This document shows positions 26,796 through 38,034 of a DNA stretch of 64,000 nt, in pieces. A program made the translations under genes and the position numbers. The notes beneath the pieces were generated by a model that saw only the letters and a program-made list of their open reading frames with translations, was not told the DNA's origin and did no database searches. The stretch is from the NCBI RefSeq assembly GCF_000282635.1, contig NZ_AKIW01000053.1, forward strand, positions 62,001 to 126,000, given 5' to 3'. The number at the start of each line of letters is the position of its first letter. The stretch's first letter is position 1. Source of the stretch: Variovorax sp. CF313. GTDB taxonomy: Bacteria; Pseudomonadota; Gammaproteobacteria; Burkholderiales; Burkholderiaceae_C.

Positions 26796-29700
26796 TCAAA
26801 CCGCCTCCTCCTCGATCACGACCCGTCGAGAGCTCCCCCCACCCAGCCGGTCAAACGCCAGGTAGATCACAGGCGTAGTGAACAGCGTCAGCAACTGGCT
26901 GACGATCAGCCCGCCGAAGATCGCCAAGCCCAGAGGCCTGCGCAACTCGGCGCCTTCCCCAAAACTCAACATCAAAGGAATGGCAGCAAACAAGGCGGCC
27001 AGCGTCGTCATCAAGATGGGCCGGAAGCGCAGCAAGGCAGCCTGATGAATGGCTTCGCGCGCAGACTTGCCCTGGGTACGCTCCGCATCGATAGCGAAGT
27101 CGATCATCATGATCGCGTTCTTCTTCACGATGCCGATCAGCAGGATGATCCCGATGATCCCGATCACCCCCAGGTCGTTGCCCGTGATCATCAACGCGAG
27201 CAACGCACCGACCCCGGCAGAAGGCAGCGTGGACAGGATCGTCAGCGGATGCACGTAGCTCTCGTACAGCACCCCCAGCACGATGTACACGCAGACCACG
27301 GCGGCAAGAATCAGCCACAGCTGGTTCGACAGCGACCTCTCGTAGGCCCCTGAAGCGCCCAGGAAAGTCATCGTCACGCTGCCCGGCAGCCCGATCTCCT
27401 TGGCCGCCGCGCGAATCGCATCGACCGAGGCGCCAAGCGAAACCCCAGGTGCGGTATCGAAGTTCAGCGTGCTCGCCGGGTACTGCGCCACGTGCGTGAT
27501 CTGCAGCGGTGCCTGCTGCTCGGTGATGTCGGCGATGGCGGACAGCGGCGTCGCGGTGCCGGAGCCCGCGATCAGGCTCAGCTGCCCGAGCGTCTGCGGC
27601 GTGTTCACCATCCCGGGCTGCGCCTCGAGGATCACGCGGTACTGGTTCGTCTCGGTGAAGATCGTCGACACGATGCGCTGGCCGAAGGCGCTGTAGAGCG
27701 CATCGTCCACCGTGCTCGCGGTGATCGACAGCCGGGCCGCCGTATCGCGGTTCACGTTCACGAAGGCGGCCAGCCCTTGCGCCCCGGCATCGCTGCTCAC
27801 GTTGCGCACCTTGTCGGAGTCCTGCAGCTTCGCCACGAGCTTCTTCATCCACCCGGTGATCGTCGCGCTGTCCACGCCTTCGAGCGAGACGCGGTATTCG
27901 GTCGGCCCGGTCTCGGCGTCGATGGTCAGGTCTTGCGTGGGCTGCAGGTACAGCGTGACGCCGGCCACCTGCCGCGCGCGTTCGCGCAGCCGGTCCATCA
28001 CCTTCTGCTGGCTGTCGTGGCCGGACTTCAGGTTGATGAGCATGCTGCCCGTGTGCAGCATGGTGTTGTTGGCGGCGTCCACGCCGACAAAGGAGCTGAG
28101 GTTCTCCACGTCGGGGTCGTCCAGAATCGCGCGGGCCGCCTGCTGCTGCAGCTGCGACATGCGGTCGAACGACACGTCCTGCGCCGCCTGGATGCGGCCC
28201 TGCAGCTGGCCGGTGTCCTGCGTGGGGAACAGGCCCTTCGGGATCGTGAGGTACAGCACCACGGTCAGCACCATGGTGAGCAAGGCGACCAGCAGCGTGA
28301 GCGGCTGGTGATCGATCACCCAATGCAGCGAGCGGTCGTAGCGCAGCATCACGCCTTCGAAGAAACGCTGGGCACGCGCGCCGAAGCCCGTGCCGCCTTC
28401 TTTCTTCGGCTGGTGCTTGAGCCAGCGCGCCGACATCATCGGCACGAGCGTGAGCGAGACCACGGCCGAGATCAGGATGGTGATGGCCAGCGTCACCGCG
28501 AACTCGCGAAACAGCCGCCCCACCACGTCGCCCATGAAGAGCAGCGGGATCAGCACGGCAATAAGCGACACCGTCAGCGAGATGATGGTGAAGCCGATCT
28601 GCGTCGCGCCCTTGAAGGCCGCCTGCAGGGGCTTCTCGCCCTCCTCGATGTAGCGCGCGATGTTCTCGATCATCACGATCGCGTCGTCCACCACGAAGCC
28701 GGTGGCGATGGTCAGCGCCATCAGGCTCAGGTTGTTCAGGCTGTAGCCCAGCATGTACATCAGGCCGAAGGTGCCGATGAGCGAGATGGGCACCGCGACA
28801 CTGGCAATGACGGTGGCGCGCAGGCTGCCGAGAAAGGCGAAGATCACCAGCACCACCAGCACCACGGCCAGCACCAGTTCCATCTCCACGTGCTGCACCG
28901 AAGCGCGGATGCCCGCGGTGCGGTCGCTGAGCACTTCGATCTTCAGGCCCGCGGGAAAGCCGGCCTGCAGCTCGGGCAGCAGCTTCTTGATGGCGTTGAC
29001 GGTGGCGATCACGTTCGCGCCCGGCTGGCGCTGCACGTTCAGGATGATGGCCGGCGTGAGCTTGCCCTCGCCGGCCTCGGCGGTCCCGGGCTGGAGCCGG
29101 GCCGTCCCAAGGCAGTCGCCCCCCTTGGGGGGAGGTTGCGAAGCAACTTCGGGGGGGCACTTTGTCCCGGCCCATGCGCCGAGCTGCGTGTTCTCGGCGC
29201 TGTTGACCACCTGCGCCACGTCGACCATGCGGATCGGCGCGCCCTTCTTGTAGCTGACGATGAGGTTCTTGTAGTCCTCGACCGTGAGCAGCTGGTCGTT
29301 CGAGTTGATGGTGTAGGCGCGCTTGGGGCCGTCGAAGCTGCCCTTGGCGCCGTTCGAGTTGGCCGCGCTGATGGCGGTACGCAGCGTGTCCAGCCCGATG
29401 CCGTTGGCGGCGAGGGCCTGCGTGTTGGCCTGGATGCGCACGGCCGGGCGCTGCCCCCCGCTGAGCGACACCAGCCCAACGCCCGAGACCTGGCTGATCT
29501 TCTGTGCGAGTCGCGTGTTGACGAGGTTCTGCACCTCGGTGAGCGGCAGCGTGTCGGACGTGACGGCCAGCGTGAGCACCGGCGCATCGGCCGGATTGAC
29601 CTTGGCATACACCGGCGGCGCGGGCAGGTCGGCCGGCAGCAGCGAGCCGCCGGCATTGATGGCGGCCTGCACTTCCTGCTCAGCGACGTCGAGCGTCTGG

Positions 29701-29993
29701 CCGAGCGAGAACTGCAGCGTGATGATCGACACACCCGCGGCGCTGGTCGAGCTCATGCGGTCGAGCCCCGACATCTGGCCGAACTGGCGCTCCAGCGGCG
29801 CAGTGACGGTGTTGCTCATCACCTCGGGGCTGCCCCCGGGGTAAAGCGTCTGCACCTGGATGGTCGGGTAGTCGACCTGCGGCAAGGCCGACAGCGGCAG
29901 GAAGCGGAACGCCACCAGGCCGGCCAGCACGATGGCGACCATCAGCAGCGAGGTCGCCACCGGCCGGAGAATGAACGGGCGTGAGGGGCTCAC
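26796..29993 (-). CDS. mdtB: RND multidrug efflux pump subunit, MdtB/MuxB-like
   Basis: A 1065-residue RND transporter, partner of MdtC. It starts [17 protein letters not shown], with helix 4 [18 protein letters not shown] and the conserved [20 protein letters not shown]. The porter domains carry an extra 37 residues at about 276-312, between GAWA and [13 protein letters not shown], encoded by a G/C-box repeat inserted in frame at about 29058-29168. Otherwise the length and motifs are intact, so the pump may still work. It lies 34 bases after the mdtA stop. Confidence 0.94.
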   Translation of the reverse strand: MSPSRPFILRPVATSLLMVAIVLAGLVAFRFLPLSALPQVDYPTIQVQTLYPGGSPEVMSNTVTAPLERQFGQMSGLDRMSSTSAAGVSIITLQFSLGQTLDVAEQEVQAAINAGGSLLPADLPAPPVYAKVNPADAPVLTLAVTSDTLPLTEVQNLVNTRLAQKISQVSGVGLVSLSGGQRPAVRIQANTQALAANGIGLDTLRTAISAANSNGAKGSFDGPKRAYTINSNDQLLTVEDYKNLIVSYKKGAPIRMVDVAQVVNSAENTQLGAWAGTKCPPEVASQPPPKGGDCLGTARLQPGTAEAGEGKLTPAIILNVQRQPGANVIATVNAIKKLLPELQAGFPAGLKIEVLSDRTAGIRASVQHVEMELVLAVVLVVLVIFAFLGSLRATVIASVAVPISLIGTFGLMYMLGYSLNNLSLMALTIATGFVVDDAIVMIENIARYIEEGEKPLQAAFKGATQIGFTIISLTVSLIAVLIPLLFMGDVVGRLFREFAVTLAITILISAVVSLTLVPMMSARWLKHQPKKEGGTGFGARAQRFFEGVMLRYDRSLHWVIDHQPLTLLVALLTMVLTVVLYLTIPKGLFPTQDTGQLQGRIQAAQDVSFDRMSQLQQQAARAILDDPDVENLSSFVGVDAANNTMLHTGSMLINLKSGHDSQQKVMDRLRERARQVAGVTLYLQPTQDLTIDAETGPTEYRVSLEGVDSATITGWMKKLVAKLQDSDKVRNVSSDAGAQGLAAFVNVNRDTAARLSITASTVDDALYSAFGQRIVSTIFTETNQYRVILEAQPGMVNTPQTLGQLSLIAGSGTATPLSAIADITEQQAPLQITHVAQYPASTLNFDTAPGVSLGASVDAIRAAAKEIGLPGSVTMTFLGASGAYERSLSNQLWLILAAVVCVYIVLGVLYESYVHPLTILSTLPSAGVGALLALMITGNDLGVIGIIGIILLIGIVKKNAIMMIDFAIDAERTQGKSAREAIHQAALLRFRPILMTTLAALFAAIPLMLSFGEGAELRRPLGLAIFGGLIVSQLLTLFTTPVIYLAFDRLGGGSSRRVVIEEEAV
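29101..29167 (-). repeat. REP-like G/C-box repeat inserted in frame in mdtB
   Basis: It contains CCCCCC-TT-GGGGGG at 29119-29132 and the perfect hairpin GTTGC-GAA-GCAAC at 29135-29147, followed by a G7 run. I recall this kind of intergenic repeat from comamonad genomes, though I cannot confirm that here. It is read through without a stop and adds a Cys/Pro-containing segment ([16 protein letters not shown]) to the pump. The exact ends are uncertain; the total extra coding is about 111 bases. Confidence 0.75.
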
Positions 29994-30027
29994 CGGGAGG
30001 TCTCCGCGCTGCAGCGGCTATTGCCTG

Positions 30028-31656
30028 TCATGGGCCGCGCCTGCCCTGTCCGCCCTCGCCGCGGCCTTCGGACATGCGCTGCCAGCGCTCCAGCGCCGCC
30101 GGGTCGCCGCGGTCCAGCGCCTCGAGGAAGCGCTTGCGGCGCTCCAGCTGTTCCGGGTTGTCCTTGACCGAATCGAGCATGCGCTGGCGCTGCTCGGCGG
30201 TCGGGAGCTTGGCGGGAGGCGCGGATTCCGCCGCGGGGGCGGCGGGGGCCGCAGGGGTAGCAGGAACCGCTGCGGCCGGGCCCGATGCGGCACCCTTCGG
30301 TGCCGCCGCGCCGCCGCCGCCGGCACCACCCTGGCGGCGCCCGCCACGAGCCGTGCCGCCCGCGGGCGCCGATGCCGCGCCGGCCGGGCGCTCGGCCTGG
30401 GTCTGCACCCGCGCGCCATCCTTCAGCCGGTCGCCGCCTTCGGTCACGACCTGTTCGCCGGCCTTCAGGCCCGACATGACCGCCACGTTGTCCACGCTCG
30501 ATTCACCGCGCGTCACCGGCCGCTGCGACACCGTGCTGTCGTCGTTCAGCACATACACATAGTCGCCGTTGGGGCCGTGGCGCAGCGCCGTGACCGGCAC
30601 CACCACCGCGCTGCTCACGGTGCGCAGCAGCAGCCGCAGGTTGACGAACTGGTTCGGGAACAGCGCATCGTCGGCATTGGAGAAACGGGCCTTGGCCTTG
30701 ACGGTGCCGGTCGCGGTGTCGACCAGGTTGTCGAGGGTGGCGAAGGTACCGTTCGCGAGCCGGCGCGTGCGCGTGCGGTCGAAGGCGGTGGCATCGAGCT
30801 TGGCGCCCTGCGCGAGGCGCTCCTGCACTTCGGGCACGCGGTCTTGCGGAATGGCGAACTCGACGTCGATGGGTGCGATCTGCGTGATGGTCGCCACGCC
30901 GTTGGTACTGCCGGTCGAGATGTAGTTGCCCGCGTCCACCGGCCGCAGGCCGATGCGCCCGCTCGCCGGCGCGGTGATGCGGCTCCAGGCAAGGTTGAGC
31001 TTGGCCGTGTTCTCGTTGGCGCGGTCGATGGCCACAGTGCCTTCGAGCTGCTTGACCAGCGCGGCCTGCGTGTCCACGTCCTGCCGGGCGATGGAGTCCT
31101 GCCCCAGCAGAGTCTGGTAGCGCTGCAGCGTGACGCGCGCCGCCGCCAGCTGCGCCTCGTCGCGCTGGCGCGCCCCGGAGGCCTGCGCCAGCGCGTTCTG
31201 GAACGGCTGCGGATCGATGGTGGCGAGCACGTCGCCCTTCTTGACCATCTGCCCTTCCTGGAAGAGCACGGCCGTGAGCACGCCCGACACCTGCGGCTGG
31301 ACGATCACGTTGGCCAGCGGCGTGACGGTGCCCAGCGCTTCGAGTTGCACGGGGATGTCGGCCTGCCTGGCCGTGGCGACGCCCACCGTGCTGGAGGCCC
31401 CGCCACCGCCGCCGCGCCCACCCGGGCCACCCGGGCCGCCCGGACCACCGGGCCCGCCCTGCCGGCCGGCACCGGGGCCGCCACCGGGACCGGGAACGGG
31501 CGTCTTCGACCGCTGGATCAGATACCAGGCGCCCCCGCCCAGTGCCACGAGCAGCAGCAACGTCAGCAGCCCGCCGACCCAGCGGCGCCTGCGCACCGTC
31601 GGATGTGTGGGCGAGACGGTGGGAGGCAGGGGCTCGGGTGGTTTTTCTTGTTCCAT
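30028..31656 (-). CDS. mdtA: RND efflux membrane fusion protein, MdtA/MuxA-like
   Basis: A 542-residue periplasmic adaptor anchored by one N-terminal helix (about 27-48). After the helix comes a Gly/Pro collagen-like linker (GGPGGPGGPGGPGGRGGGGG, about 58-85). The HlyD/AcrA core follows: lipoyl halves VTPLANVIVQPQVSG and KGDVLATIDPQPFQ, a coiled hairpin, and a beta-barrel with FANQFVNLRLLL-like sequence. The C-terminus is unusual: an Ala/Pro-rich linker and then a charged helical tail (QLERRKRFLEALDRGDPAAL) not needed in E. coli MdtA. First gene of the operon mdtA-mdtB-mdtC-OprM. Confidence 0.93.
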   Translation of the reverse strand: MEQEKPPEPLPPTVSPTHPTVRRRRWVGGLLTLLLLVALGGGAWYLIQRSKTPVPGPGGGPGAGRQGGPGGPGGPGGPGGRGGGGGASSTVGVATARQADIPVQLEALGTVTPLANVIVQPQVSGVLTAVLFQEGQMVKKGDVLATIDPQPFQNALAQASGARQRDEAQLAAARVTLQRYQTLLGQDSIARQDVDTQAALVKQLEGTVAIDRANENTAKLNLAWSRITAPASGRIGLRPVDAGNYISTGSTNGVATITQIAPIDVEFAIPQDRVPEVQERLAQGAKLDATAFDRTRTRRLANGTFATLDNLVDTATGTVKAKARFSNADDALFPNQFVNLRLLLRTVSSAVVVPVTALRHGPNGDYVYVLNDDSTVSQRPVTRGESSVDNVAVMSGLKAGEQVVTEGGDRLKDGARVQTQAERPAGAASAPAGGTARGGRRQGGAGGGGAAAPKGAASGPAAAVPATPAAPAAPAAESAPPAKLPTAEQRQRMLDSVKDNPEQLERRKRFLEALDRGDPAALERWQRMSEGRGEGGQGRRGP

Positions 31657-31740
31657 GGACGGTGCGTGCAGGAAATGCAGGGCAGGAGTGCGGACCAGCG
31701 TAGTACAGCGCGGAATGGTAGTCCGGCTGTTTGCTATGCC

Positions 31741-31758
31741 GTAAAGCGACGGTAAAGC
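31741..31758. promoter_or_regulatory. direct repeat GTAAAGC x2 upstream of mdtA (OmpR/CpxR-like box)
   Basis: GTAAAGC at 31741-31747 recurs at 31752-31758, an 11-base period, about 85 bases upstream of the mdtA start. Tandem repeats at 10-11 bases are typical binding sites of OmpR-family response regulators; CpxR prefers GTAAA-N5-GTAAA and here the gap is six. No such regulator gene is in the window. The factor is inference. Confidence 0.45.
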
Positions 31759-31914
31759 TGCCCGCCGACATCCGCGATCAAGCGCAATTCACGCCTTCGG
31801 GCCGCAGTTCGCGCCGCCCGCATGCATTTCGTCGCACGCCCGTGGCAGGAATGGGCGAGCGTCGGCACAGTCCGCTGCATCGATTCGACCTTCCACTTTC
31901 AACGGAGCGCAACC

Positions 31915-32436
31915 ATGCTGATGCAAATCATCCTTCACACGCCCAAGTGGGTCTTCGCCGTGTTCTTCCTGCTGCTGTGGCTCGGCGCCAGGCAGCTGCT
32001 CGCCAACAACGTGAGCCTGACGCGCGTCACGCTGATGCCCGTGGCGATGGGCGCGCTGTCGGTCTATGGCGTGGTTTCCGTCTTCGGCGATTCCTTCGGC
32101 GCCCTGCTCGGCTGGGCCGCCGCGGCGGTGGCGATGATGGCGCTGGTGCTGCAGCGCCAGCTGCCCGCCACCACCCGCTACGACGCGGCAGCGCGCCGCT
32201 TCCACGTGGCCGGCAGCCCGGTGCCACTGATGCTCATGATGGGCATCTTCCTGACCAAGTACGTGGTGGGTGCGGCCCTGGCCATGCACCCCGAACTGCG
32301 CCAGCAGGCAGCCTTCGGCCTCGTGATCCCGGTGCTGTACGGTGCCTTCAGCGGTGTCTTCGCGGCCCGTGCGGTGCGCCTGTGGAAGCTGGCCATCCGT
32401 ACTGACGCCATGACAGCCACGGTCGGCGCCGCCTAA
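31915..32436 (+). CDS. DUF6622-like integral membrane protein
   Basis: A 173-residue membrane protein with about five hydrophobic helices. The N-terminus MLMQIILHTPKWVFAVFFLL and the later PLMLMMGIFLTKYVVGAALA fit a family of small uncharacterised proteobacterial membrane proteins that I associate with DUF6622. The start at 31915 is favoured by a GGAG-type ribosome site; an ATG at 31822 would add 31 unlikely residues. No function is known. The fatty acid hydroxylase gene follows 35 bases downstream. Confidence 0.65.
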   Translation: MLMQIILHTPKWVFAVFFLLLWLGARQLLANNVSLTRVTLMPVAMGALSVYGVVSVFGDSFGALLGWAAAAVAMMALVLQRQLPATTRYDAAARRFHVAGSPVPLMLMMGIFLTKYVVGAALAMHPELRQQAAFGLVIPVLYGAFSGVFAARAVRLWKLAIRTDAMTATVGAA

Positions 32437-32471
32437 GATCCCGAGCCGCAGCCCCCCAGGAAAGCACCGCC

Positions 32472-33425
32472 ATGAACGTACTCCTGCTGATCCTCAAGAT
32501 CTCCGTCACGGTGGTGCTCGCCGCCTCCATCGCCGAGGCGCTCGTGCTGTCCTGGCGCAACGGCTGGCGCAGCTACGACTGGAAGGCGTCCGGCATCTCG
32601 GTGGTCGACTTCCTGGTGCGCGAATACCCAATGCGCTGGCTGCTGCCGCTGGCCTTCTGGAGCGGCGCGATGGACTGGTTCTACGCCCACCGCCTCTTCA
32701 CCCTGCCGATGGACCACTGGACCGGCTGGGCCGCCTGCTTCATCGGCCAGGAGTTCTGCTACTACTGGTACCACCGCGCGGCGCACCGGGTGCGCTGGTT
32801 CTGGTGCACCCACGCCATCCACCATTCGCCGAACCAGCTGAACCTGTCGGCCGCCTACCGCTTCGGCTGGACCGGCCGCCTCACCGGCACACTGGCGTTC
32901 TTCATGCTGGCGCCGCTGCTGGGCATGCCGCCGCGGGTGATCCTGCTGATGCTCACGCTGAACCTGCTGTACCAGTTCTGGATCCACGCGACCTGGATCC
33001 CGCGCCTCGGGCCGCTCGAATGGGTGCTGAACACCCCCTCGGCCCACCGCGTGCACCACGCCTCCAACCTGGAATACCTGGACGGCAACTACGGCGGCGT
33101 GCTGATCGTGTTCGACCGCCTGTTCGGCACCTACATTCCCGAGCGCGCCGACATCCCCTGCCGCTACGGGCTGGTGAACCCGGTCACCTCGTACAACCTT
33201 TTCGAGATCGAGTTCATGCACTGGCGCGCGCTGTTCCGCGACCTGGCCTCGGCCCGCTCGGTGCGCGCCTTCGTCGGCTACCTCGTGAAGCCGCCGGGCT
33301 GGAAGCCCGACGGGCCGGGCGAGACGACCGAGGAGCTGCGGGAGCGCGCGGCCTTGCAGGCGACATCGCCGCCATCGCTGGCCGCCTCAGATTTCATTCC
33401 TGTTCAATACAAGGAGTTGTCATGA
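32472..33425 (+). CDS. fatty acid hydroxylase / sterol desaturase-family protein
   Basis: A 317-residue di-iron membrane oxygenase. The histidine clusters of the superfamily are present: HRAAH at about 105, HAIHH at about 117 and HRVHH at about 195, the last followed by ASNLEYLDGNYGG. Four or so hydrophobic helices surround them. Members hydroxylate or desaturate lipids using O2, often hopanoids or ornithine lipids in bacteria; the substrate here is unknown. Its stop overlaps the start of the 2TM-domain gene (ATGA), so it is probably translated with the following signalling genes. Confidence 0.88.
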   Translation: MNVLLLILKISVTVVLAASIAEALVLSWRNGWRSYDWKASGISVVDFLVREYPMRWLLPLAFWSGAMDWFYAHRLFTLPMDHWTGWAACFIGQEFCYYWYHRAAHRVRWFWCTHAIHHSPNQLNLSAAYRFGWTGRLTGTLAFFMLAPLLGMPPRVILLMLTLNLLYQFWIHATWIPRLGPLEWVLNTPSAHRVHHASNLEYLDGNYGGVLIVFDRLFGTYIPERADIPCRYGLVNPVTSYNLFEIEFMHWRALFRDLASARSVRAFVGYLVKPPGWKPDGPGETTEELRERAALQATSPPSLAASDFIPVQYKELS

Positions 33426-33715
33426 ACCACATTGCATCGAATCCCACCCGCTCCGACGTCGAGCGCCTCGCCCGCCGCCGCGCCGGCGCCAAGATGGGCT
33501 GGTACATCCACGCTTTTGTCTACGTGCTGGTCAACCTCGGCCTCGTCGCGCTCTCGGCTGCCCATGGCCGCAACTGGGCGATGTACCCGCTCATGGGCTG
33601 GGGCCTGGGCCTGCTGATCCATGGCGCCGTGGTCTGGTTCGTGGCCGGCGGCGGCTTCTACGACAGGCTCGTGGAGCGCGAACGCCGCGCACTGGGTGCC
33701 GGGGACCGCGGGTGA
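33422..33715 (+). CDS. 2TM-domain membrane protein
   Basis: A 97-residue protein: a basic N-terminus (SDVERLARRRAGAKMG), two hydrophobic helices (WYIHAFVYVLVNLGLVAL and the region around GWGLGLLIHGAVVWFVAGG) and a short charged tail. This matches the 2TM domain (PF13239-like), often placed with LytTR/LytS systems. It overlaps the previous stop by four bases, and its own stop overlaps the GTG start of the sensor kinase. It may be an accessory membrane component of that kinase. Confidence 0.8.
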   Translation: MNHIASNPTRSDVERLARRRAGAKMGWYIHAFVYVLVNLGLVALSAAHGRNWAMYPLMGWGLGLLIHGAVVWFVAGGGFYDRLVERERRALGAGDRG

Positions 33716-34782
33716 ATCCAGGCCTGCCTGCTGCAAACAACAGGTTCACGCCCGAGAACCTGAGGAGCATGCTGCGGCATGGCCTGATCACCGCCGTCTT
33801 CTGCTGCCTCATCGCCACCGCGATGACCCTCACCGGCGGTGGCAACTGGGCCGGCCACCTGGTCTATTCGCTGGCGATCGGCACCGTGAGCTGGCTGTTC
33901 ATCGACTTCGGCCGGCTGCTGATCAGCGGACACCGCGAAACCCTCTGGCCAGGATGGCCGGCGGGTTTTCTCCTGATCGCGATGGGCATGGTCGTCGGCT
34001 TCTTCGTCGGCAACCTCATCGGTGACGCCTGGTTCGGCGCACCCCGATTCGACTTCCTCGAACTCAAGGGCCACAAGCTGGCCACTGCCGCCACGATCAC
34101 CATCATCGCGACGGTCGGCATGTGCTTCTTCTTCTACAGCCTCGGCAGAAGCAAGCACATGCAAGGCCAGATCGAGCTGGCACAGCGCAATGCCACGGAG
34201 GCACGGCTCAAGCTGCTCGAGACGCAGCTCGAGCCGCACATGCTGTTCAACACGCTGGCCAATCTGCGCGTGCTGATCACCGTCGACCCGCCGCGCGCCG
34301 TGGCCATGCTCGACCGGCTCAACAGCTACCTGCGCATGACCTTGAGCGGCTCGCGCGCGCTGTCGCATCCGTTGTCGGCCGAGTTCGAGCGGCTGGGCGA
34401 CTACCTGGAACTGATGTCGGTCCGCATGGGCGACCGGCTGCACTACAGGCTCGACCTGCCGCAGGATCTGCGCGATGCGCCGGTGCCGCCGCTGCTGCTG
34501 CAGCCGCTGGTGGAAAACAGCATCCGCCACGGACTGGAGCCGAAGGTGGAAGGCGGCGAGATCGTCGTGCGCGCCCGCAGGCAGGCCGGCCTGCTGGTGG
34601 TCGAGGTGAGCGACACCGGCGTGGGCCTCGATGCCGCACCGCCTTCTGAAGGCAGCGGCTTCGGGCTCGAGCAGGTGCGCGAGCGGCTGGCCACGGTATA
34701 CGGCGCCCAGGGCCGCATGAGCCTCTCGCCCTCGCCCGCCGGCGGCACCTGCGCCACGCTGAGCTTCCCCACGCCCGTCTGA
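33712..34782 (+). CDS. LytS/AlgZ-type sensor histidine kinase
   Basis: A 356-residue kinase of the His_kinase family (PF06580). About four N-terminal membrane helices (residues 15-150) lead to the phospho-acceptor block LETQLEPHMLFNTLANLR with His176. The HATPase domain has PLVENSIRHGLEPK and GFGLEQVRERLATVYG. Translation starts at a GTG (33712) overlapping the preceding stop. The LytTR regulator begins 26 bases after its stop, giving a standard LytS-LytTR pair. Confidence 0.92.
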   Translation: MNPGLPAANNRFTPENLRSMLRHGLITAVFCCLIATAMTLTGGGNWAGHLVYSLAIGTVSWLFIDFGRLLISGHRETLWPGWPAGFLLIAMGMVVGFFVGNLIGDAWFGAPRFDFLELKGHKLATAATITIIATVGMCFFFYSLGRSKHMQGQIELAQRNATEARLKLLETQLEPHMLFNTLANLRVLITVDPPRAVAMLDRLNSYLRMTLSGSRALSHPLSAEFERLGDYLELMSVRMGDRLHYRLDLPQDLRDAPVPPLLLQPLVENSIRHGLEPKVEGGEIVVRARRQAGLLVVEVSDTGVGLDAAPPSEGSGFGLEQVRERLATVYGAQGRMSLSPSPAGGTCATLSFPTPV

Positions 34783-34808
34783 ACAACCTCACCCACAACA
34801 ACAACCAG

Positions 34809-35639
34809 ATGACCCCGACCGCCCTCATTGCCGAAGACGAAGCCCTGCTCGCTCAGGCCCTCAAGGCCGAACTGGCCGCCGCATGGCCCGAACTGCAGAT
34901 CGTCGCCACGGCAGGCGACGGCCGCAGCGCCGTGCGCGAGGCGCTGCGCCTGCTGCCGCAGGTGCTGTTCTTCGACATCCGCATGCCCGGCCTCGACGGC
35001 CTGGGCGCCGCCGCCGAACTGGCCGACAGCTGGCCCATCGACGAGGCGCCGATGCCCCAGCTGGTGTTCGTGACGGCCTACGACGAATACGCCACCCGCG
35101 CCTTCGAGGCCCAGGCCCTCGACTACGTGCTCAAGCCCGTGCAGCCCGGGCGCCTGCGCAAGACCGTAGGCCGGCTGCAGCAGGCGCTGTCCGCACGGCA
35201 ACCTGCGCCCACATCGGCCGTGGCCAACGAAGCGCTCGAACGAACGCTCGCCCAGTGGCGCCAGGTGCTGACGGCCGCTGGAGCCGGCGCGGCAGCAGCG
35301 GCCACCACCCCGCTGCGCATGATCGCCGCCAGCGACGCCGGCGGCAGCACCGTGCGCATGGTGCCCATCGATGAAGTGCTGTACTTCGAAGCCGCCGACA
35401 AATACCTGCGCGTGCTGACCGCCTCGCACGAATACCTGATCCGCACGCCGCTCAAGCAATTGCTGACCCAGCTCGACGCCGACACTTTCTGGCAGGTGCA
35501 TAGGGCGGTGGTGGTGCGCAGTTCGGCCATCGAATCGGTGCACCGCGACGAGGCCGGCAAGCTGCACCTGATGCTGCGCGGCAGGGCCGAGAAGATCCCG
35601 GTCAGCCGCCTGTACGCCCATCTTTTTCGCGCCATGTGA
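34809..35639 (+). CDS. LytTR-family response regulator
   Basis: A 276-residue regulator with an N-terminal receiver (about 1-125): acidic pocket IAEDEALL, phospho-acceptor Asp56 in LFFDIRMPGLDG, conserved Lys in DYVLKPV. A linker follows, then the LytTR DNA-binding domain (about 170-275) with DEVLYFEAADKYLRVLT and FWQVHRAVVVR. It is the AlgR/LytR type and the cognate of the kinase just upstream. A strong terminator follows 21 bases after the stop. Confidence 0.93.
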   Translation: MTPTALIAEDEALLAQALKAELAAAWPELQIVATAGDGRSAVREALRLLPQVLFFDIRMPGLDGLGAAAELADSWPIDEAPMPQLVFVTAYDEYATRAFEAQALDYVLKPVQPGRLRKTVGRLQQALSARQPAPTSAVANEALERTLAQWRQVLTAAGAGAAAAATTPLRMIAASDAGGSTVRMVPIDEVLYFEAADKYLRVLTASHEYLIRTPLKQLLTQLDADTFWQVHRAVVVRSSAIESVHRDEAGKLHLMLRGRAEKIPVSRLYAHLFRAM

Positions 35640-35660
35640 AATCGGCTGGCGCGCCCAAAG

Positions 35661-35691
35661 AAAAAGCCGGCCCTTCGGGGGCCGGCTTTTT
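35661..35691. terminator. bidirectional intrinsic terminator
   Basis: AAAAAGCCGGCCC, a TTCG tetraloop region and GGGCCGGCTTTTT form a long GC stem flanked by A and T runs on both sides. It ends the LytS/LytTR operon rightward and the PXPV gene leftward. Confidence 0.93.
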
Positions 35692-35717
35692 CATTCAGTC
35701 ACGAATGGCGTTGCAAT

Positions 35718-36059
35718 TTAGCGCCAGTGGCCATGGCCGCGGTAGTAGCCTCGACCGTAGTAGCGCGGGCCGTAGTAGGCCGGCGGGCCGTAGTAGACAG
35801 GGGCCGGACGGTAGTACACGGGCGGCGGGTTGTAGTAGACCGGGGCCGGGGGTGCGTAGTACACGGGTGCCGGCGGCGCATAGACCGGCGCCGGGTAGTA
35901 GGCCGGAGCGCCCACGCCCACTGCCACGCCGGGAAGGCCGACACCGACCGACCAGCTCACGTCGCTACGGGCGCTGGCTGAAGTGGCGGCAAACAATGCA
36001 CCGGCTGCCACCACGCCTGCGGTGGCCCATTTGAAGAAAGTTGAACGTGTGAGGCTCAT
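35718..36059 (-). CDS. secreted Pro/Tyr-rich PXPV-repeat protein
   Basis: A 113-residue exported protein. The signal peptide spans roughly 1-31 (KWATAGVVAAGALFAATSASA). The mature part starts VSWSVGVGLPG and becomes a repeat of PAPVYYAPP-type units (P-x-P-V), ending in Tyr/Gly/Arg/His-rich sequence. Such proteins are common in Burkholderiales envelopes, with no known activity. The ribosome site AAGGAG is upstream; the start at 36059 is preferred over an in-frame ATG at 36110. The terminator at 35661-35691 follows it. Confidence 0.85.
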   Translation of the reverse strand: MSLTRSTFFKWATAGVVAAGALFAATSASARSDVSWSVGVGLPGVAVGVGAPAYYPAPVYAPPAPVYYAPPAPVYYNPPPVYYRPAPVYYGPPAYYGPRYYGRGYYRGHGHWR

Positions 36060-36208
36060 GATCCTGGACTCCTTGTTTCGGTGGGCTGCGTTCGGATCTG
36101 AACCGCCCATGGATGTATTGAACGCGGCAAATGCAAAGGGGGTGCACCGGGCATTGTGAAGAACGTTGCCAAAGGTAACCTATAAGGGGTGCCCTCTAGA
36201 ATGAGGCA

Positions 36209-38023
<1,815 letters not shown>

Positions 38024-38034
38024 GCCCTGCGCCG

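Noticed and set aside
36166..36196. Possible promoter (TATAAG) upstream of glnS
   Set aside because: No -35 hexamer at acceptable spacing; the TATA-like match alone is not enough.
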